The notes beneath the pieces are model-generated. The model did no database searches and had not been told where the DNA came from. It saw only the letters and a list, made by a program, of their open reading frames with translations. Below are positions 17,651-26,317 of a stretch of DNA of 64,000 nt, one piece after another. This DNA is from Betaproteobacteria bacterium UBA1934 (GTDB lineage Bacteria > Pseudomonadota > Gammaproteobacteria > Burkholderiales > Rhodocyclaceae): positions 633,037 through 697,036 of the forward strand of contig DDFG01000005.1 of the NCBI GenBank assembly GCA_002337055.1, given 5' to 3'. Made by a program: the position numbers and the translations under genes. Numbering within the stretch: the first letter of the stretch is position 1; every line of letters starts with the position of its first letter.

Positions 17651-18850
17651 TTAATTCGGCAGCGGCTTGATCGGGAACTTCATTTCCTCGATCTTGATTT
17701 CCCGACCGCACTCTAGGCCAACACCGCCCGGACCCTTCGGATCCTCGATGAACTTGTAACGGTACATCGGCTGCATCAGCTGGTGATTGGTCTTGTCGAA
17801 GAAGTTACGACCCTTCGGACCTTCGAACGACAGGCCTTCCATCGCCTTGATCAGGGTTTCCGTATCGGTCACGCCGTTGGTCTTCTTGAGGGCTTCAACG
17901 ATGGCGATACCGGTCATCATGCCGGTTGCGGTAAAGAAATCAGGTGGGCTGTTAAAGCGCTTCTGATGCTCCTTGACCAGCCAATCGTTGGCCGGATTCT
18001 TCGGACAGGTATAGTAGTAATGCGTCGCAGATTCGCTGCCAATCAGGGCCTTAGCAGTGGACATAAACGCATAGACCGTACCGCCGCCGGTGGCAACTTC
18101 GATGCCGTAGCGTTGCGGGTTGAGGTCCATGACCTTGAGCGGATTGCCCGGGCCAGCCCAGATGTACCAAATGATCTTCCGGCCCGGCTTGTCCTTGAGC
18201 GCATTGAAGATACGCTGTGCCTGGGCGGTAAAGTCAGTGGTACCGACCGGCGCATATTCTTCATGCACGATCTGGCCCGGCTTGCCCTTCATCGCTTCGC
18301 GGAAGGAATGCACGCCTTCACGACCGAACGCATAGTCCGGCGCGAGCGTTGCTACGAAGGTACCCGGACGGCCAAACACTTCGGCGCTAGCATAGCCATC
18401 GTGATCGGAATTACGACCGGTACGGAAGACATAACGATTGCCCTTGGAACCAGTCAGGTATTCCGCCGCTGCGGAGTCCATGATCAGAACTTTCTTCTGT
18501 TCCTTGGCTACCGGAATCATGGCCAACGCAACAGCCGACGAAGTCGGGCCAACCGCGATGTCGACCTTGTCGTCCTTGTATGCCGCCGCGAGCAGCGCCT
18601 TGCCCACGTCGGGCTTGGCTTGACTGTCTTTGTCGAGCACCACGATCTTCTTGCCGGCCACTTCCATCTTGCCGCCGGTCGCATATTCCAGACCGAGCTT
18701 CAGACCGACGTTGCTCTGCGTTGCGAACAACTCGAGCGGACCGGTCTTGTCGATGATATGGGCGATTTTGACTTCTTTGCTCTGGGCGGCGGCCAGGCCG
18801 GAAAAACCCGCCGTCAGTGCCACGGCGATGGCAATACGCTGCAAACGCAT
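17651..18850 (-). CDS. Periplasmic substrate-binding protein of the branched-chain-type ABC importer
   Basis: A 399-residue periplasmic type-I binding protein with an N-terminal signal peptide (RIAIAVALTAGFSGLAAAQ, cleavage after about residue 22). The mature part begins KEVKIAHIIDKTGPLE, as in the LivK/amide-binding family, and continues with VDIAVGPTSSAVALAMIPVA. It heads the importer operon and should be the most abundant product. Binding-protein homologues near aromatic-degradation genes bind aromatic acids, so the ligand may not be leucine. It is divergent from the MalT/LuxR-type regulator, which may control it. Confidence 0.9.
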   Translation of the reverse strand: MRLQRIAIAVALTAGFSGLAAAQSKEVKIAHIIDKTGPLELFATQSNVGLKLGLEYATGGKMEVAGKKIVVLDKDSQAKPDVGKALLAAAYKDDKVDIAVGPTSSAVALAMIPVAKEQKKVLIMDSAAAEYLTGSKGNRYVFRTGRNSDHDGYASAEVFGRPGTFVATLAPDYAFGREGVHSFREAMKGKPGQIVHEEYAPVGTTDFTAQAQRIFNALKDKPGRKIIWYIWAGPGNPLKVMDLNPQRYGIEVATGGGTVYAFMSTAKALIGSESATHYYYTCPKNPANDWLVKEHQKRFNSPPDFFTATGMMTGIAIVEALKKTNGVTDTETLIKAMEGLSFEGPKGRNFFDKTNHQLMQPMYRYKFIEDPKGPGGVGLECGREIKIEEMKFPIKPLPN

Positions 18851-19067
18851 TTTGTCTCCTTTGCGGATGGTAAGTTAACTCGTACAACGACCGCCGCAAC
18901 CCCCTAGGGAACTTTCTTGAAATTCCGCTGTCAATCAGGTTGAGCGCATCAAGAAATACTCGTCCCGGGTCAACCCGGTTCGGGCATTCTATTACGGATC
19001 GTCCAAGCTGAGGTATATTTCATGACATCCGAGCTCGTGGCACCCCCCAAACGGGGGGAAAGAATGC
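18851..19067. promoter_or_regulatory. Divergent regulatory region between importer operon and MalT/LuxR-type regulator
   Basis: A 217-base spacer with no gene. It should carry both divergent promoters. Notable sequences are CCCCCTAGGG at about 18901-18909, CCCGGGTCAACCCGG at about 18964-18978 (an imperfect dyad), and a GC hairpin at 19043-19058 directly in front of the regulator start. I cannot place -35/-10 boxes with confidence. Confidence 0.5.
19043..19058 (+). promoter_or_regulatory. Hairpin covering the ribosome binding site of the regulator gene
   Basis: Six C (19043-19048), a loop AAAC and six G (19053-19058) form a perfect 6-bp all-GC hairpin. The G-run is the purine-rich tract 10 bases before the ATG at 19068, so pairing would hide the Shine-Dalgarno. 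This could keep the large regulator at low level. The structure is seen in the sequence; the effect is inferred. Confidence 0.5.
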
Positions 19068-21689
19068 ATGCCCTCCCCTCAGTCCTCCGGACTCCCTGTT
19101 ACCAAGCTGCGCCCGCCTCCTCAGGAGCCCTTCTACCTGGCGCGTCCGCAATTGCACGAACGCTTGTGCACCGTGCGCCACCACCGCCTGGCGATGGTGA
19201 TCGGACCGACCGGCGCCGGCAAGACAACGTTGCTCGCCGGGGCATGCCGAGAATTCAGCCAAGCAGGCGAGTTGATCGCCTGGCTTACCCTCGACCGGCG
19301 GGAGCGTATACCGCGCCACTTCCTTGATCATCTGGTCGTCGCGATCCAGCAGACGCGGCCCGCGATCGGTCGCGATGCGCGGGCGATGCTGCAAGGTTCG
19401 ACGGCCGCCCCCGAAACCGTGGTCGGCAGCCTAATCAACGACTTGACTGAAGCGGCTACGCCGCTGACCTTGTTTCTCGATGATTTCCAGGAAGCCGAAA
19501 CACCGGACGTATGCAGCCTATTGATCTATTTCCTGCGCTATTTGCCGGCAACGATTCATGTCGTTGTGGCCAGCCAGCGCAGTTTTCCGCTTTCCTTGTC
19601 GTGGGCGCGCGCCCGTCACTGGATTGTCGAAATCGGCTGGGATGACCTGCGCCTGACGCAAGACGAGATGTATGCCTACCTGACAGAACGGCGAGGACTG
19701 GCGCTCTCGAATTCAGAATTGGGCGAGATTGCGGCGCAAACCGAAGGTTGGGCTTGCGCACTGCAAATGGCTGCGGTGGCGCTGAGCCAGCAAGCGGCAA
19801 CGCTCCCGGGCTTGTCCGGTTGGGACTTCGCCGATGCGCTCCTGGAGGATCTATTCGCCCGCCTTCCCGAGCGCACGCGGCGATTTTTGCTCGATACGTC
19901 CATACTTGAGAGACTCTCGCCCTCGCTGTGCGATGCGGTGACCGGCGATCGGGATAGCCGACAGCGGCTGAGCGAGTTGACCAAGACTTATTTCCTCGTG
20001 CAACCGCTCGATCACGATGCCCCCTGGCTACGTTATCACCACCTTTTCGGGAGTTTCCTGCGCAAGCGTCTGCATGCGGATGATCCTGCCCGCGTGCGGC
20101 ATCTGCACGACCGTGCAGGCGAGTGGTGCGCTGCCAACGGGTACATTCAGGAAGCCCTTCACCATTGGCTATTGGCCGAAGCCTATCCACAAGCTGCGCG
20201 CTTGCTGATCGAACATGGTCAAACCTTGTTGCGCAAAGCCGAAATTCCCGAATTGGCCGACTGGTTGCGCCGGTTGCCGCCCGCCGAAATCGCGGCTTCG
20301 CCCGAACTCTCCACTCTCAACGCCTGGTGCGAGTTACACGCGGGCAGACCATTTGCGATCCTCGCGGCGCTGGATAGCGCCGCCCGTGCGGCGCCAGCGA
20401 GCCGTCAGGATTTGTCGGTCCACCTGCGCAATGAATGGGCGCTGCTTCGGGCCCTGGCTTCGATTACCGGGTTCGACTGGCTCGAACGTGACGTGGTCGA
20501 GAGCGATCTCCCCGGCGCCTTTGGCGACGAGCGTCCGGTGCAACGCGCGTTTGCGCACGTCGTGATCGGATATGCTGAACGGCACGCTGGCGATCTGGTT
20601 GCGGCCTGGAGCGCATATCGGGTTGCCAGCGATTTGGCCGACACGGACAGCCTTCACTCGGTTTCCTTCATCTCGCGCTTCGGACTCGCGGTGGTCGACC
20701 TACTCGGCGGGCGCCCCGAATCCGCGCTGGCAGGACTCCAGGCCTGGTTTGCAGACGGTCGCCGACGCGCCCACTGGCAGACTGGCGGCGCAGCCTTCCT
20801 GCGAACCGCACAAGCGCTGGCGCTGGCCGATCTCGACAGACTGGACGAAGCCGTCGCCGCGCTCGACGAAGCTATCAACCTGACGGAGAGCTGCGGCGCC
20901 TTCGGCTTTCTGGGCGTTGCACTCACCCACCGCGCCCGCCTGCACGCGATCGATGGCCGATTGGCCGCCGCCTGGGCCGATCTCGACCGCGCCCGAGTCG
21001 GCGCCCTGCCGGCCAAAATGGGACGCGTCTTGTTTCGCGCCGACCTTTGCGAAGCCTGGATCAGACTGCGGCGCGGCGAATTGCCAACCGCCGGACATCT
21101 ACTCTCGCAAGCCATGGATTGGCTCGTCGATACCGGGCAGGGTGGGGGCGAAAATGTCGAGGCCTGGAATCTGGTACGCTGCCAATGGCTGTTGGCCGAT
21201 CAACGCTGGGCCGACGCGCTGGCGCTCGCCACCGCGGCCGAATACGCTGCCCGCAATGCCGGGCGGGTTCGCTCCGTGGTGGAATGTCTGCTGATTCGCG
21301 CCGTTGCGTTGCAGCACGATGCCGCTGGTGGCGCCCTTGCCCTAGGCTGTTTCCGGCATGCCCAGCAATTGGCGCGCGCCGGTAATCTGCGCCTGCCGTT
21401 TCGGCTGTTGACGCCAGATCTGAGCGCCTTCCCGACGCAAAATGCATCCGAGCCCGAGGAATCGACAAGCATCGCGCTGCCCGGGGCTCTGCATCAAAGG
21501 GAAGCCCAGATCGTGCGTCTTCTCGACCAGGGCTTGCGCAACCGGGAGATCGCGGCGCGCCTGTTTCTCTCTGAAGAAACCGTCAAGTGGTATCTGAAAC
21601 GGATGTACGACAACTTCGACGCTGCCAACCGTGTCCAACTGCTCGCCAAGATTCGCCGTCTTGGCTTGCTTGGAGACTCGTCTCCCTGA
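19068..21689 (+). CDS. MalT/LuxR-type ATP-dependent transcriptional regulator
   Basis: An 873-residue signal-transduction ATPase (STAND class, like MalT and AcoK). Visible parts are a Walker A motif GPTGAGKTTLLAG (about residues 45-57), a Walker B-like TLFLDDFQEAE (about 137-147), a middle winged-helix region, a long helical-repeat sensor (about 390-780) and a C-terminal LuxR helix-turn-helix (HQREAQIVRLLDQGL, then NREIAARLFLSEETVKWYL). Such proteins bind ATP and an inducer, oligomerise and activate nearby operons. Its divergence from the importer operon suggests that is the target, with the symporter downstream as a second candidate. The inducer is unknown. Confidence 0.9.
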   Translation: MPSPQSSGLPVTKLRPPPQEPFYLARPQLHERLCTVRHHRLAMVIGPTGAGKTTLLAGACREFSQAGELIAWLTLDRRERIPRHFLDHLVVAIQQTRPAIGRDARAMLQGSTAAPETVVGSLINDLTEAATPLTLFLDDFQEAETPDVCSLLIYFLRYLPATIHVVVASQRSFPLSLSWARARHWIVEIGWDDLRLTQDEMYAYLTERRGLALSNSELGEIAAQTEGWACALQMAAVALSQQAATLPGLSGWDFADALLEDLFARLPERTRRFLLDTSILERLSPSLCDAVTGDRDSRQRLSELTKTYFLVQPLDHDAPWLRYHHLFGSFLRKRLHADDPARVRHLHDRAGEWCAANGYIQEALHHWLLAEAYPQAARLLIEHGQTLLRKAEIPELADWLRRLPPAEIAASPELSTLNAWCELHAGRPFAILAALDSAARAAPASRQDLSVHLRNEWALLRALASITGFDWLERDVVESDLPGAFGDERPVQRAFAHVVIGYAERHAGDLVAAWSAYRVASDLADTDSLHSVSFISRFGLAVVDLLGGRPESALAGLQAWFADGRRRAHWQTGGAAFLRTAQALALADLDRLDEAVAALDEAINLTESCGAFGFLGVALTHRARLHAIDGRLAAAWADLDRARVGALPAKMGRVLFRADLCEAWIRLRRGELPTAGHLLSQAMDWLVDTGQGGGENVEAWNLVRCQWLLADQRWADALALATAAEYAARNAGRVRSVVECLLIRAVALQHDAAGGALALGCFRHAQQLARAGNLRLPFRLLTPDLSAFPTQNASEPEESTSIALPGALHQREAQIVRLLDQGLRNREIAARLFLSEETVKWYLKRMYDNFDAANRVQLLAKIRRLGLLGDSSP

Positions 21690-21831
21690 ATCGGTATGGT
21701 TGCATGGGTGAGTCGCCATTGTTGCGTCGCAGCAAACTTCCGCGCCTTCGTGGCCAATCAGTTGCCAGCCGAGGTCGCCTCGACGCTTTCGCGCCTTTAT
21801 AATTTCTTGTCTTTTTTCGGGTACTGGCGCC

Positions 21832-23334
21832 ATGCTGATCTGGTTTGTCGTTCTCTATCTGCTGGTGTCGATCGGCATCGGCCTCTACGCCGCCACCCGC
21901 GTTCATAACACCAAGGATTTCGCGGTTGCCGGGCGCCACCTTCCGCTTCCGGTCGTCACGGCCACGGTGTTCGCCACCTGGTTCGGTGCGGAGGCGGTTT
22001 TCGGCGCCTCATCCACCTTCGTCAAGGAAGGCTTGCGGGGCGTGGTCGCCGATCCTTTCGGCTCGTCGATGTGTCTAGTGCTGGCGGGAATCTTTTTCTC
22101 GCGCTACCTGTACAAGCTGAACATCATCACCCTTGGCGACTTTTATCGGATCCGTTACAACCGCGCGGTGGAGGTGATAACCACGCTCTGTATCGTGGCG
22201 TCCTACCTTGGCTGGGTCTCCGCCCAGATCAAGGCCCTGGGCCTGATCCTGAACGTCGTCACGCACGACGGCATCAGCCAGACCGCCGGCATGATTCTCG
22301 GCGCCATCGTCGTGCTGACCTACACCACGTTTGGTGGCATGCTGTCGGTGGCGGTGCTCGATTTCGTCCAGATGGCCGTATCGATGGGCGGGCTGTTCTA
22401 CATCGCCACCGTGATGGCCGACAAGACTGGCGGCGTGGCCACGGTCATCGATCACGCCAGCGCCGCCGGCAAGTTCGAATTCTTCCCGCCGCCCGATCCG
22501 TGGATGTGGATCACCTTCATCGGCGCCTGGGTGACCATGATGCTGGGTTCCATCCCGCAGCAGGACGTTTTCCAGCGCATCACCTCCGCCAAGAGCGCCA
22601 AGATCGCCATCTGGGGATCACTCCTCGGCGCCTCGATCTATTTCTGTTTCACCTTCGTGCCGATGTTCATCGCCTATTCGGCCACGCTGATCGACCCCGG
22701 CCAGTTTGTGCCGATGCTGCAATCCGAATCGCCCGCCGATTACCAGCGTGTATTGCCGCTGCTGGTCCTCGAACAGACGCCACTGGCCGCCCAGGTGATC
22801 TTCTTTGGCGCCGTGCTCTCGGCGATCATGAGCTGTTCGTCGGCAACCCTGCTGGCGCCCTCGGTCACCTTCGCGGAAAACATCGTGCGGGGCTTCTTCC
22901 CGCACATGGGCGACCATGCCTTTTTGCGTGTCATGCGTTTGTGCATCGTCGGGTTTGCCTGCGTGGTGCTGACCTTCGCGCTACTTTCCAACGCCTCGAT
23001 TTTCAAGATGGTGGAAAACGCCTACAAAGTGACGTTGGCGGGCGCCTTTATCCCGCTGGTCGCCGGGGCGCTGTGGAAGCGTGCCACGACGCAGGGCGCC
23101 CTGGCCGCCATCGTCGGCGGGCTGATGTCCTGGCTGCTGGTCGAGTTTCTAGTGGAAGAAAGCCCTGTGCCGCCGCAGTTGATCGGCTTGGGCTTCTCGT
23201 TCGGCGGCATGATCCTGGGGTCGCTGCTACCCCAGTGGATCGGGCATCGACTGCCGCAGGAAGACATCCACGCCGCGCTGCATCACCGCGCCGCCGCCGA
23301 GACGCATCACGCCCACGGCGAGCCGCGTCCGTAG
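21832..23334 (+). CDS. Sodium:solute symporter family transporter
   Basis: A 500-residue integral membrane protein with about 13 hydrophobic segments. It begins MLIWFVVLYLLVSIGIGLYAAT and carries SSS-family features: TVFATWFGAEAVFGASSTF, IITLGDFYRIRYNR and YTTFGGMLSVAVLDFVQM. It should couple sodium entry to uptake of an organic solute; family members carry proline, pantothenate, acetate or other acids, and the sequence does not decide. The C-terminus is histidine-rich (HHRAAAETHHAH). It lies 142 bases downstream of the regulator on the same strand, so it may belong to the same regulon. Confidence 0.88.
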   Translation: MLIWFVVLYLLVSIGIGLYAATRVHNTKDFAVAGRHLPLPVVTATVFATWFGAEAVFGASSTFVKEGLRGVVADPFGSSMCLVLAGIFFSRYLYKLNIITLGDFYRIRYNRAVEVITTLCIVASYLGWVSAQIKALGLILNVVTHDGISQTAGMILGAIVVLTYTTFGGMLSVAVLDFVQMAVSMGGLFYIATVMADKTGGVATVIDHASAAGKFEFFPPPDPWMWITFIGAWVTMMLGSIPQQDVFQRITSAKSAKIAIWGSLLGASIYFCFTFVPMFIAYSATLIDPGQFVPMLQSESPADYQRVLPLLVLEQTPLAAQVIFFGAVLSAIMSCSSATLLAPSVTFAENIVRGFFPHMGDHAFLRVMRLCIVGFACVVLTFALLSNASIFKMVENAYKVTLAGAFIPLVAGALWKRATTQGALAAIVGGLMSWLLVEFLVEESPVPPQLIGLGFSFGGMILGSLLPQWIGHRLPQEDIHAALHHRAAAETHHAHGEPRP

Positions 23335-23346
23335 CGGCAACGGGGC

Positions 23347-23362
23347 GGTTCCACGTGGAACC
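23347..23362. other. parS-type ParB binding site (candidate)
   Basis: The 16-base sequence GGTTCCACGTGGAACC is a perfect palindrome around CACGTG and sits in a longer 22-base perfect dyad (23344-23365). Its 14-base core GTTCCACGTGGAAC matches the parS form of several Proteobacteria. It lies in the 38-base space between the convergent symporter and DUF1854 genes. With no T-run beside it, it is a poor rho-independent terminator. The second site near gyrB supports the call. Confidence 0.6.
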
Positions 23363-23372
23363 GCCGTTCGCG

Positions 23373-23849
23373 TCAGAGAAAACGATCCAGCAGACGGCGG
23401 CTGTGTCGGTCAAGCGCGGCGGGGTCGCGCACCAGGAAGGCGATGCCGTGGCTATCGGTAATCAGCAACATGCCGTGCGGCAAACGACGGATGCCCTCTT
23501 CGCCGCGCAGGATGAAGTCGCATTCGCCGCGGTCCGTTTCCACGTGCCAGGTGCACGGCGTCGCAAAACTGGAAACGCCGATCAACCGGCGAATTTCCGG
23601 CATGAACTCGCGGCTGGACAGCGCTTCTTCGATCAACCGGCGATTCGCTTCGGGCTGTTCCTCCAGCCGGTCGATCCAGAGCAACTCGTTGCCTTCCGGG
23701 CCAACCAGTGAAATTGCCTGATCCGGCGCCGCGATCGGAAAGGCCCGCACCGCCACCACGCCGACCGTGACCTGTCCCTCCAGATCCAGTTCGAGCGCGC
23801 CGAAAGCGGTCCGCCTCAGCGTGTACTCCGGGGGTGTCGCCCGATTCAT
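23373..23849 (-). CDS. DUF1854 protein associated with cyanophycin genes
   Basis: A 158-residue soluble protein. It has the DUF1854 pattern: VRAFPIAAPDQAISLVGPEG, NELLWIDRLEE, then FATPCTWHVETDRGECDF and GMLLITDSHGIAFLV. Known for its repeated neighbourhood with cyanophycin synthetase genes in Betaproteobacteria; biochemical function unknown. Its start overlaps the stop of the ABC transporter gene by 4 bases, so the two are coupled and probably work together. Confidence 0.85.
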   Translation of the reverse strand: MNRATPPEYTLRRTAFGALELDLEGQVTVGVVAVRAFPIAAPDQAISLVGPEGNELLWIDRLEEQPEANRRLIEEALSSREFMPEIRRLIGVSSFATPCTWHVETDRGECDFILRGEEGIRRLPHGMLLITDSHGIAFLVRDPAALDRHSRRLLDRFL

Positions 23850-26128
23850 GACGCTTCTCCTTCGTCGGCCAGGACATCCTGATGCCGCAATTGCGCCTGA
23901 TAGAGACGATAGTAGGCGCCTTGCAGCGCCATCAGTTCGTCGTGCGGGCCGACCTCCACAACCTGGCCGCGGTCCAGCACGACCAGCCGGTCGGCCTGGC
24001 GCAAGGTGGAAAGCCGGTGCGCGATGGCGATGGTGGTACGGCCACGCACGAGGTTATCCAGCGCTTTCTGGATTTCCTTTTCGGTTTCGGTATCCACCGA
24101 CGAGGTCGCTTCGTCGAGAATCAGAATCTTCGGGTCGATCAGCAGCGCGCGGGCGATCGAAATCCGTTGCCGCTCGCCGCCCGACAGCCCCTGTCCGCGC
24201 TCGCCGACCAGCGAGTCATACCCCTGTGGCAGGCGCAGGATGAACTCGTGGGCGTGCGCGGCGCGGGCCGCCGCGACAATCTCTTCGCGGCTGGCGCCGG
24301 GTTTGCCATAGGCGATGTTGTCCGCCACCGTGCCGAAGAATAGAAACGGTTCCTGCAACACCAGCCCGATATTGCGCCTGAAATCGGCAATCGCCAGTTG
24401 GCGGATGTCGACGCCATCGAGCAGGATGGCGCCCTCCGACACGTCGTAAAAGCGGCAGATCAGGTTGACCAGTGTGCTCTTGCCCGAACCGCTATGCCCG
24501 ACCAAACCAACCATTTCGCCCGGACGGATGGCGAGATTGACGCCCCGCGCCACGGCGCGGTTGCCGTAGCGAAAACCCACCTCGCGCAACTCGATGCCGC
24601 CCCGCACGTCGTTCAGACGGACCGGATGCGCCACCTCCGGCACGCTGGAAACGTGGTCGAGAATGTCGAAGATGCGTTTTGCGCCGGCCGCCGCTTTCTG
24701 GGTCACCGACACGATGCGACTCATCGAGTCGAGGCGGGTGTAGAACCGCCCGATATAAGCCAGGAAGGCAGTCAACACGCCCACCGTAATCTCGCTACGC
24801 GACACCAGCCAGATCCCGAACGCCCAGACCACCAGCAGTCCGGTTTCGGTCAGCAGTGACACCGTGGGCGAAAACAACGACCACGTCTTGTTCAGCCGGT
24901 CGTTGACCGCCAGATTGTGGCGGTTGGCCTCGCGGAAGCGCTCGGCCTCGCGTCGCTCCTGTGCGAACGCCTTGACCACGCGAATGCCTGGAATGGTGTC
25001 GGCCAGCACATTGGTCACTTCCGACCACACACGGTCGATTTTCTCGAAGCCGGTGCGCAGGCGGTCGCGCACGATGTGAATCATCCAGGCGATAAAGGGC
25101 AGCGGCAGCAAGGTCACCAGCGCCAGCCAGGGGTTGATCGAAAACAGGATGGCCGAAGTCATGCAGATCATCAGCACATCGGTCGCAAAGTCGAGCAAGT
25201 GCAGCGACAGAAAGACGCAGATGCGATCCGACTCGGACCCGATGCGCGCCATCAGGTCGCCGGTGCGCTTGCCGCCAAAATACTCCAGCGAGAGCTTGAG
25301 CAGATGCTCATAGGTGGTGGTACGCAAATCGGCGCCGATGCGTTCGGAGACCAGCGCAAGGATGTAGGTTTTGGCCCAGCCCAGCCCCCAGGCCACCACG
25401 GCGGCCCCAAGCAAGCCACTGAGATAGCGAGTCGCCAGCGAGACGTCGATAGGTTTGCCGTTTTGAAAGGGAATCAGGATGTTGTCCATCAGCGGCATGG
25501 TCAGATACGGCGGCACCAGGGTCGCTGCCATCGACAACAGGGTCAAAACAAATCCCGCCAGCAGTTGCAGCCGATAAGGGTGGGCAAAACGCCACAGCCG
25601 TAGCAGTGTCCAGGTCGACGGCGGTGTCTGGAGTTCGCGCGAGCAATAGGGGCACTCCTCGGCATCGGCCTCCAGCGGCGCCTTGCAATCCGGGCATACA
25701 TTGTCAGTCGCGGCAGAGTGCAACTCGCCACGATCTCGACAGGTAGCGAAAAGGTCAACCAGACGCAGGGCCGAAACGTTACGACTAAGGGTATAGCGCC
25801 AAACGGCTAGCCGTTCGTTCGCGCCGAAGAGCTCCAGCGCACCAACACCTGCATGGTCATGTTGGCGCAGGCTGAGTTCCGGCGACAGCGACCAGGCCTG
25901 CCAATCGTCGCCATCCGGGGTGCTGGCCAGCAGGCGGACATTCGTTAGCACCAGCCAGCCGGGCGAGAAGCACAGACAGGCGTCGAGGTCGAGATCGACC
26001 CAGGCCACGATGTCCTCGCCGGGGTCGAGGCGAACTCGAAGCGCGGAGAGCTGAACAGACGGCATCGCCAACAGGGCGTTCCGGGAATCAGCCGATAACA
26101 GGGCAGAAAATTGGAGAGAACTAGACAT
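23846..26128 (-). CDS. ABC exporter-like permease/ATPase associated with cyanophycin genes
   Basis: A 760-residue half-transporter of the type-1 exporter class with an extra N-terminal part. Residues 1-140 form an unrecognised soluble domain (PSVQLSALRVRLDPGEDIVAWV). A zinc-ribbon follows near 145-165 (CPDCKAPLEADAEECPYC). The ABC membrane domain has six helices (about 180-470), and the ATPase domain has Walker A GHSGSGKSTL, signature LSGGERQRISIARALL and Walker B KILILDEATSSVD. The start at 26128 (MSSSLQF) is chosen because upstream sequence in frame looks non-coding. It is divergent from cphA'. The cargo is unknown; in this context it may relate to cyanophycin, its dipeptides or the granule. 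Confidence 0.85.
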   Translation of the reverse strand: MSSSLQFSALLSADSRNALLAMPSVQLSALRVRLDPGEDIVAWVDLDLDACLCFSPGWLVLTNVRLLASTPDGDDWQAWSLSPELSLRQHDHAGVGALELFGANERLAVWRYTLSRNVSALRLVDLFATCRDRGELHSAATDNVCPDCKAPLEADAEECPYCSRELQTPPSTWTLLRLWRFAHPYRLQLLAGFVLTLLSMAATLVPPYLTMPLMDNILIPFQNGKPIDVSLATRYLSGLLGAAVVAWGLGWAKTYILALVSERIGADLRTTTYEHLLKLSLEYFGGKRTGDLMARIGSESDRICVFLSLHLLDFATDVLMICMTSAILFSINPWLALVTLLPLPFIAWMIHIVRDRLRTGFEKIDRVWSEVTNVLADTIPGIRVVKAFAQERREAERFREANRHNLAVNDRLNKTWSLFSPTVSLLTETGLLVVWAFGIWLVSRSEITVGVLTAFLAYIGRFYTRLDSMSRIVSVTQKAAAGAKRIFDILDHVSSVPEVAHPVRLNDVRGGIELREVGFRYGNRAVARGVNLAIRPGEMVGLVGHSGSGKSTLVNLICRFYDVSEGAILLDGVDIRQLAIADFRRNIGLVLQEPFLFFGTVADNIAYGKPGASREEIVAAARAAHAHEFILRLPQGYDSLVGERGQGLSGGERQRISIARALLIDPKILILDEATSSVDTETEKEIQKALDNLVRGRTTIAIAHRLSTLRQADRLVVLDRGQVVEVGPHDELMALQGAYYRLYQAQLRHQDVLADEGEAS

Positions 26129-26317
26129 GTCAAATAGTCGCCGCGATACATGCGCGGCCATCGGGTTGGTCAAACACCGCTCGTCAGCCCACATTATGAC
26201 CGAGCCTGCGCATGGTGCGCGACTTCCATTTGCGCACGAAGATGGGGCGAGCGGCCGCCGACTGTGCAAGAATACCCATTTCGGCCACGCTTTACCGTCC
26301 GCAGAACGTCCCGCGCC

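Noticed and set aside
23344..23365. Rho-independent terminator for the symporter or DUF1854 gene
   Set aside because: The dyad has no adjacent T-run on either strand, and the core matches parS, so the parS reading is preferred.
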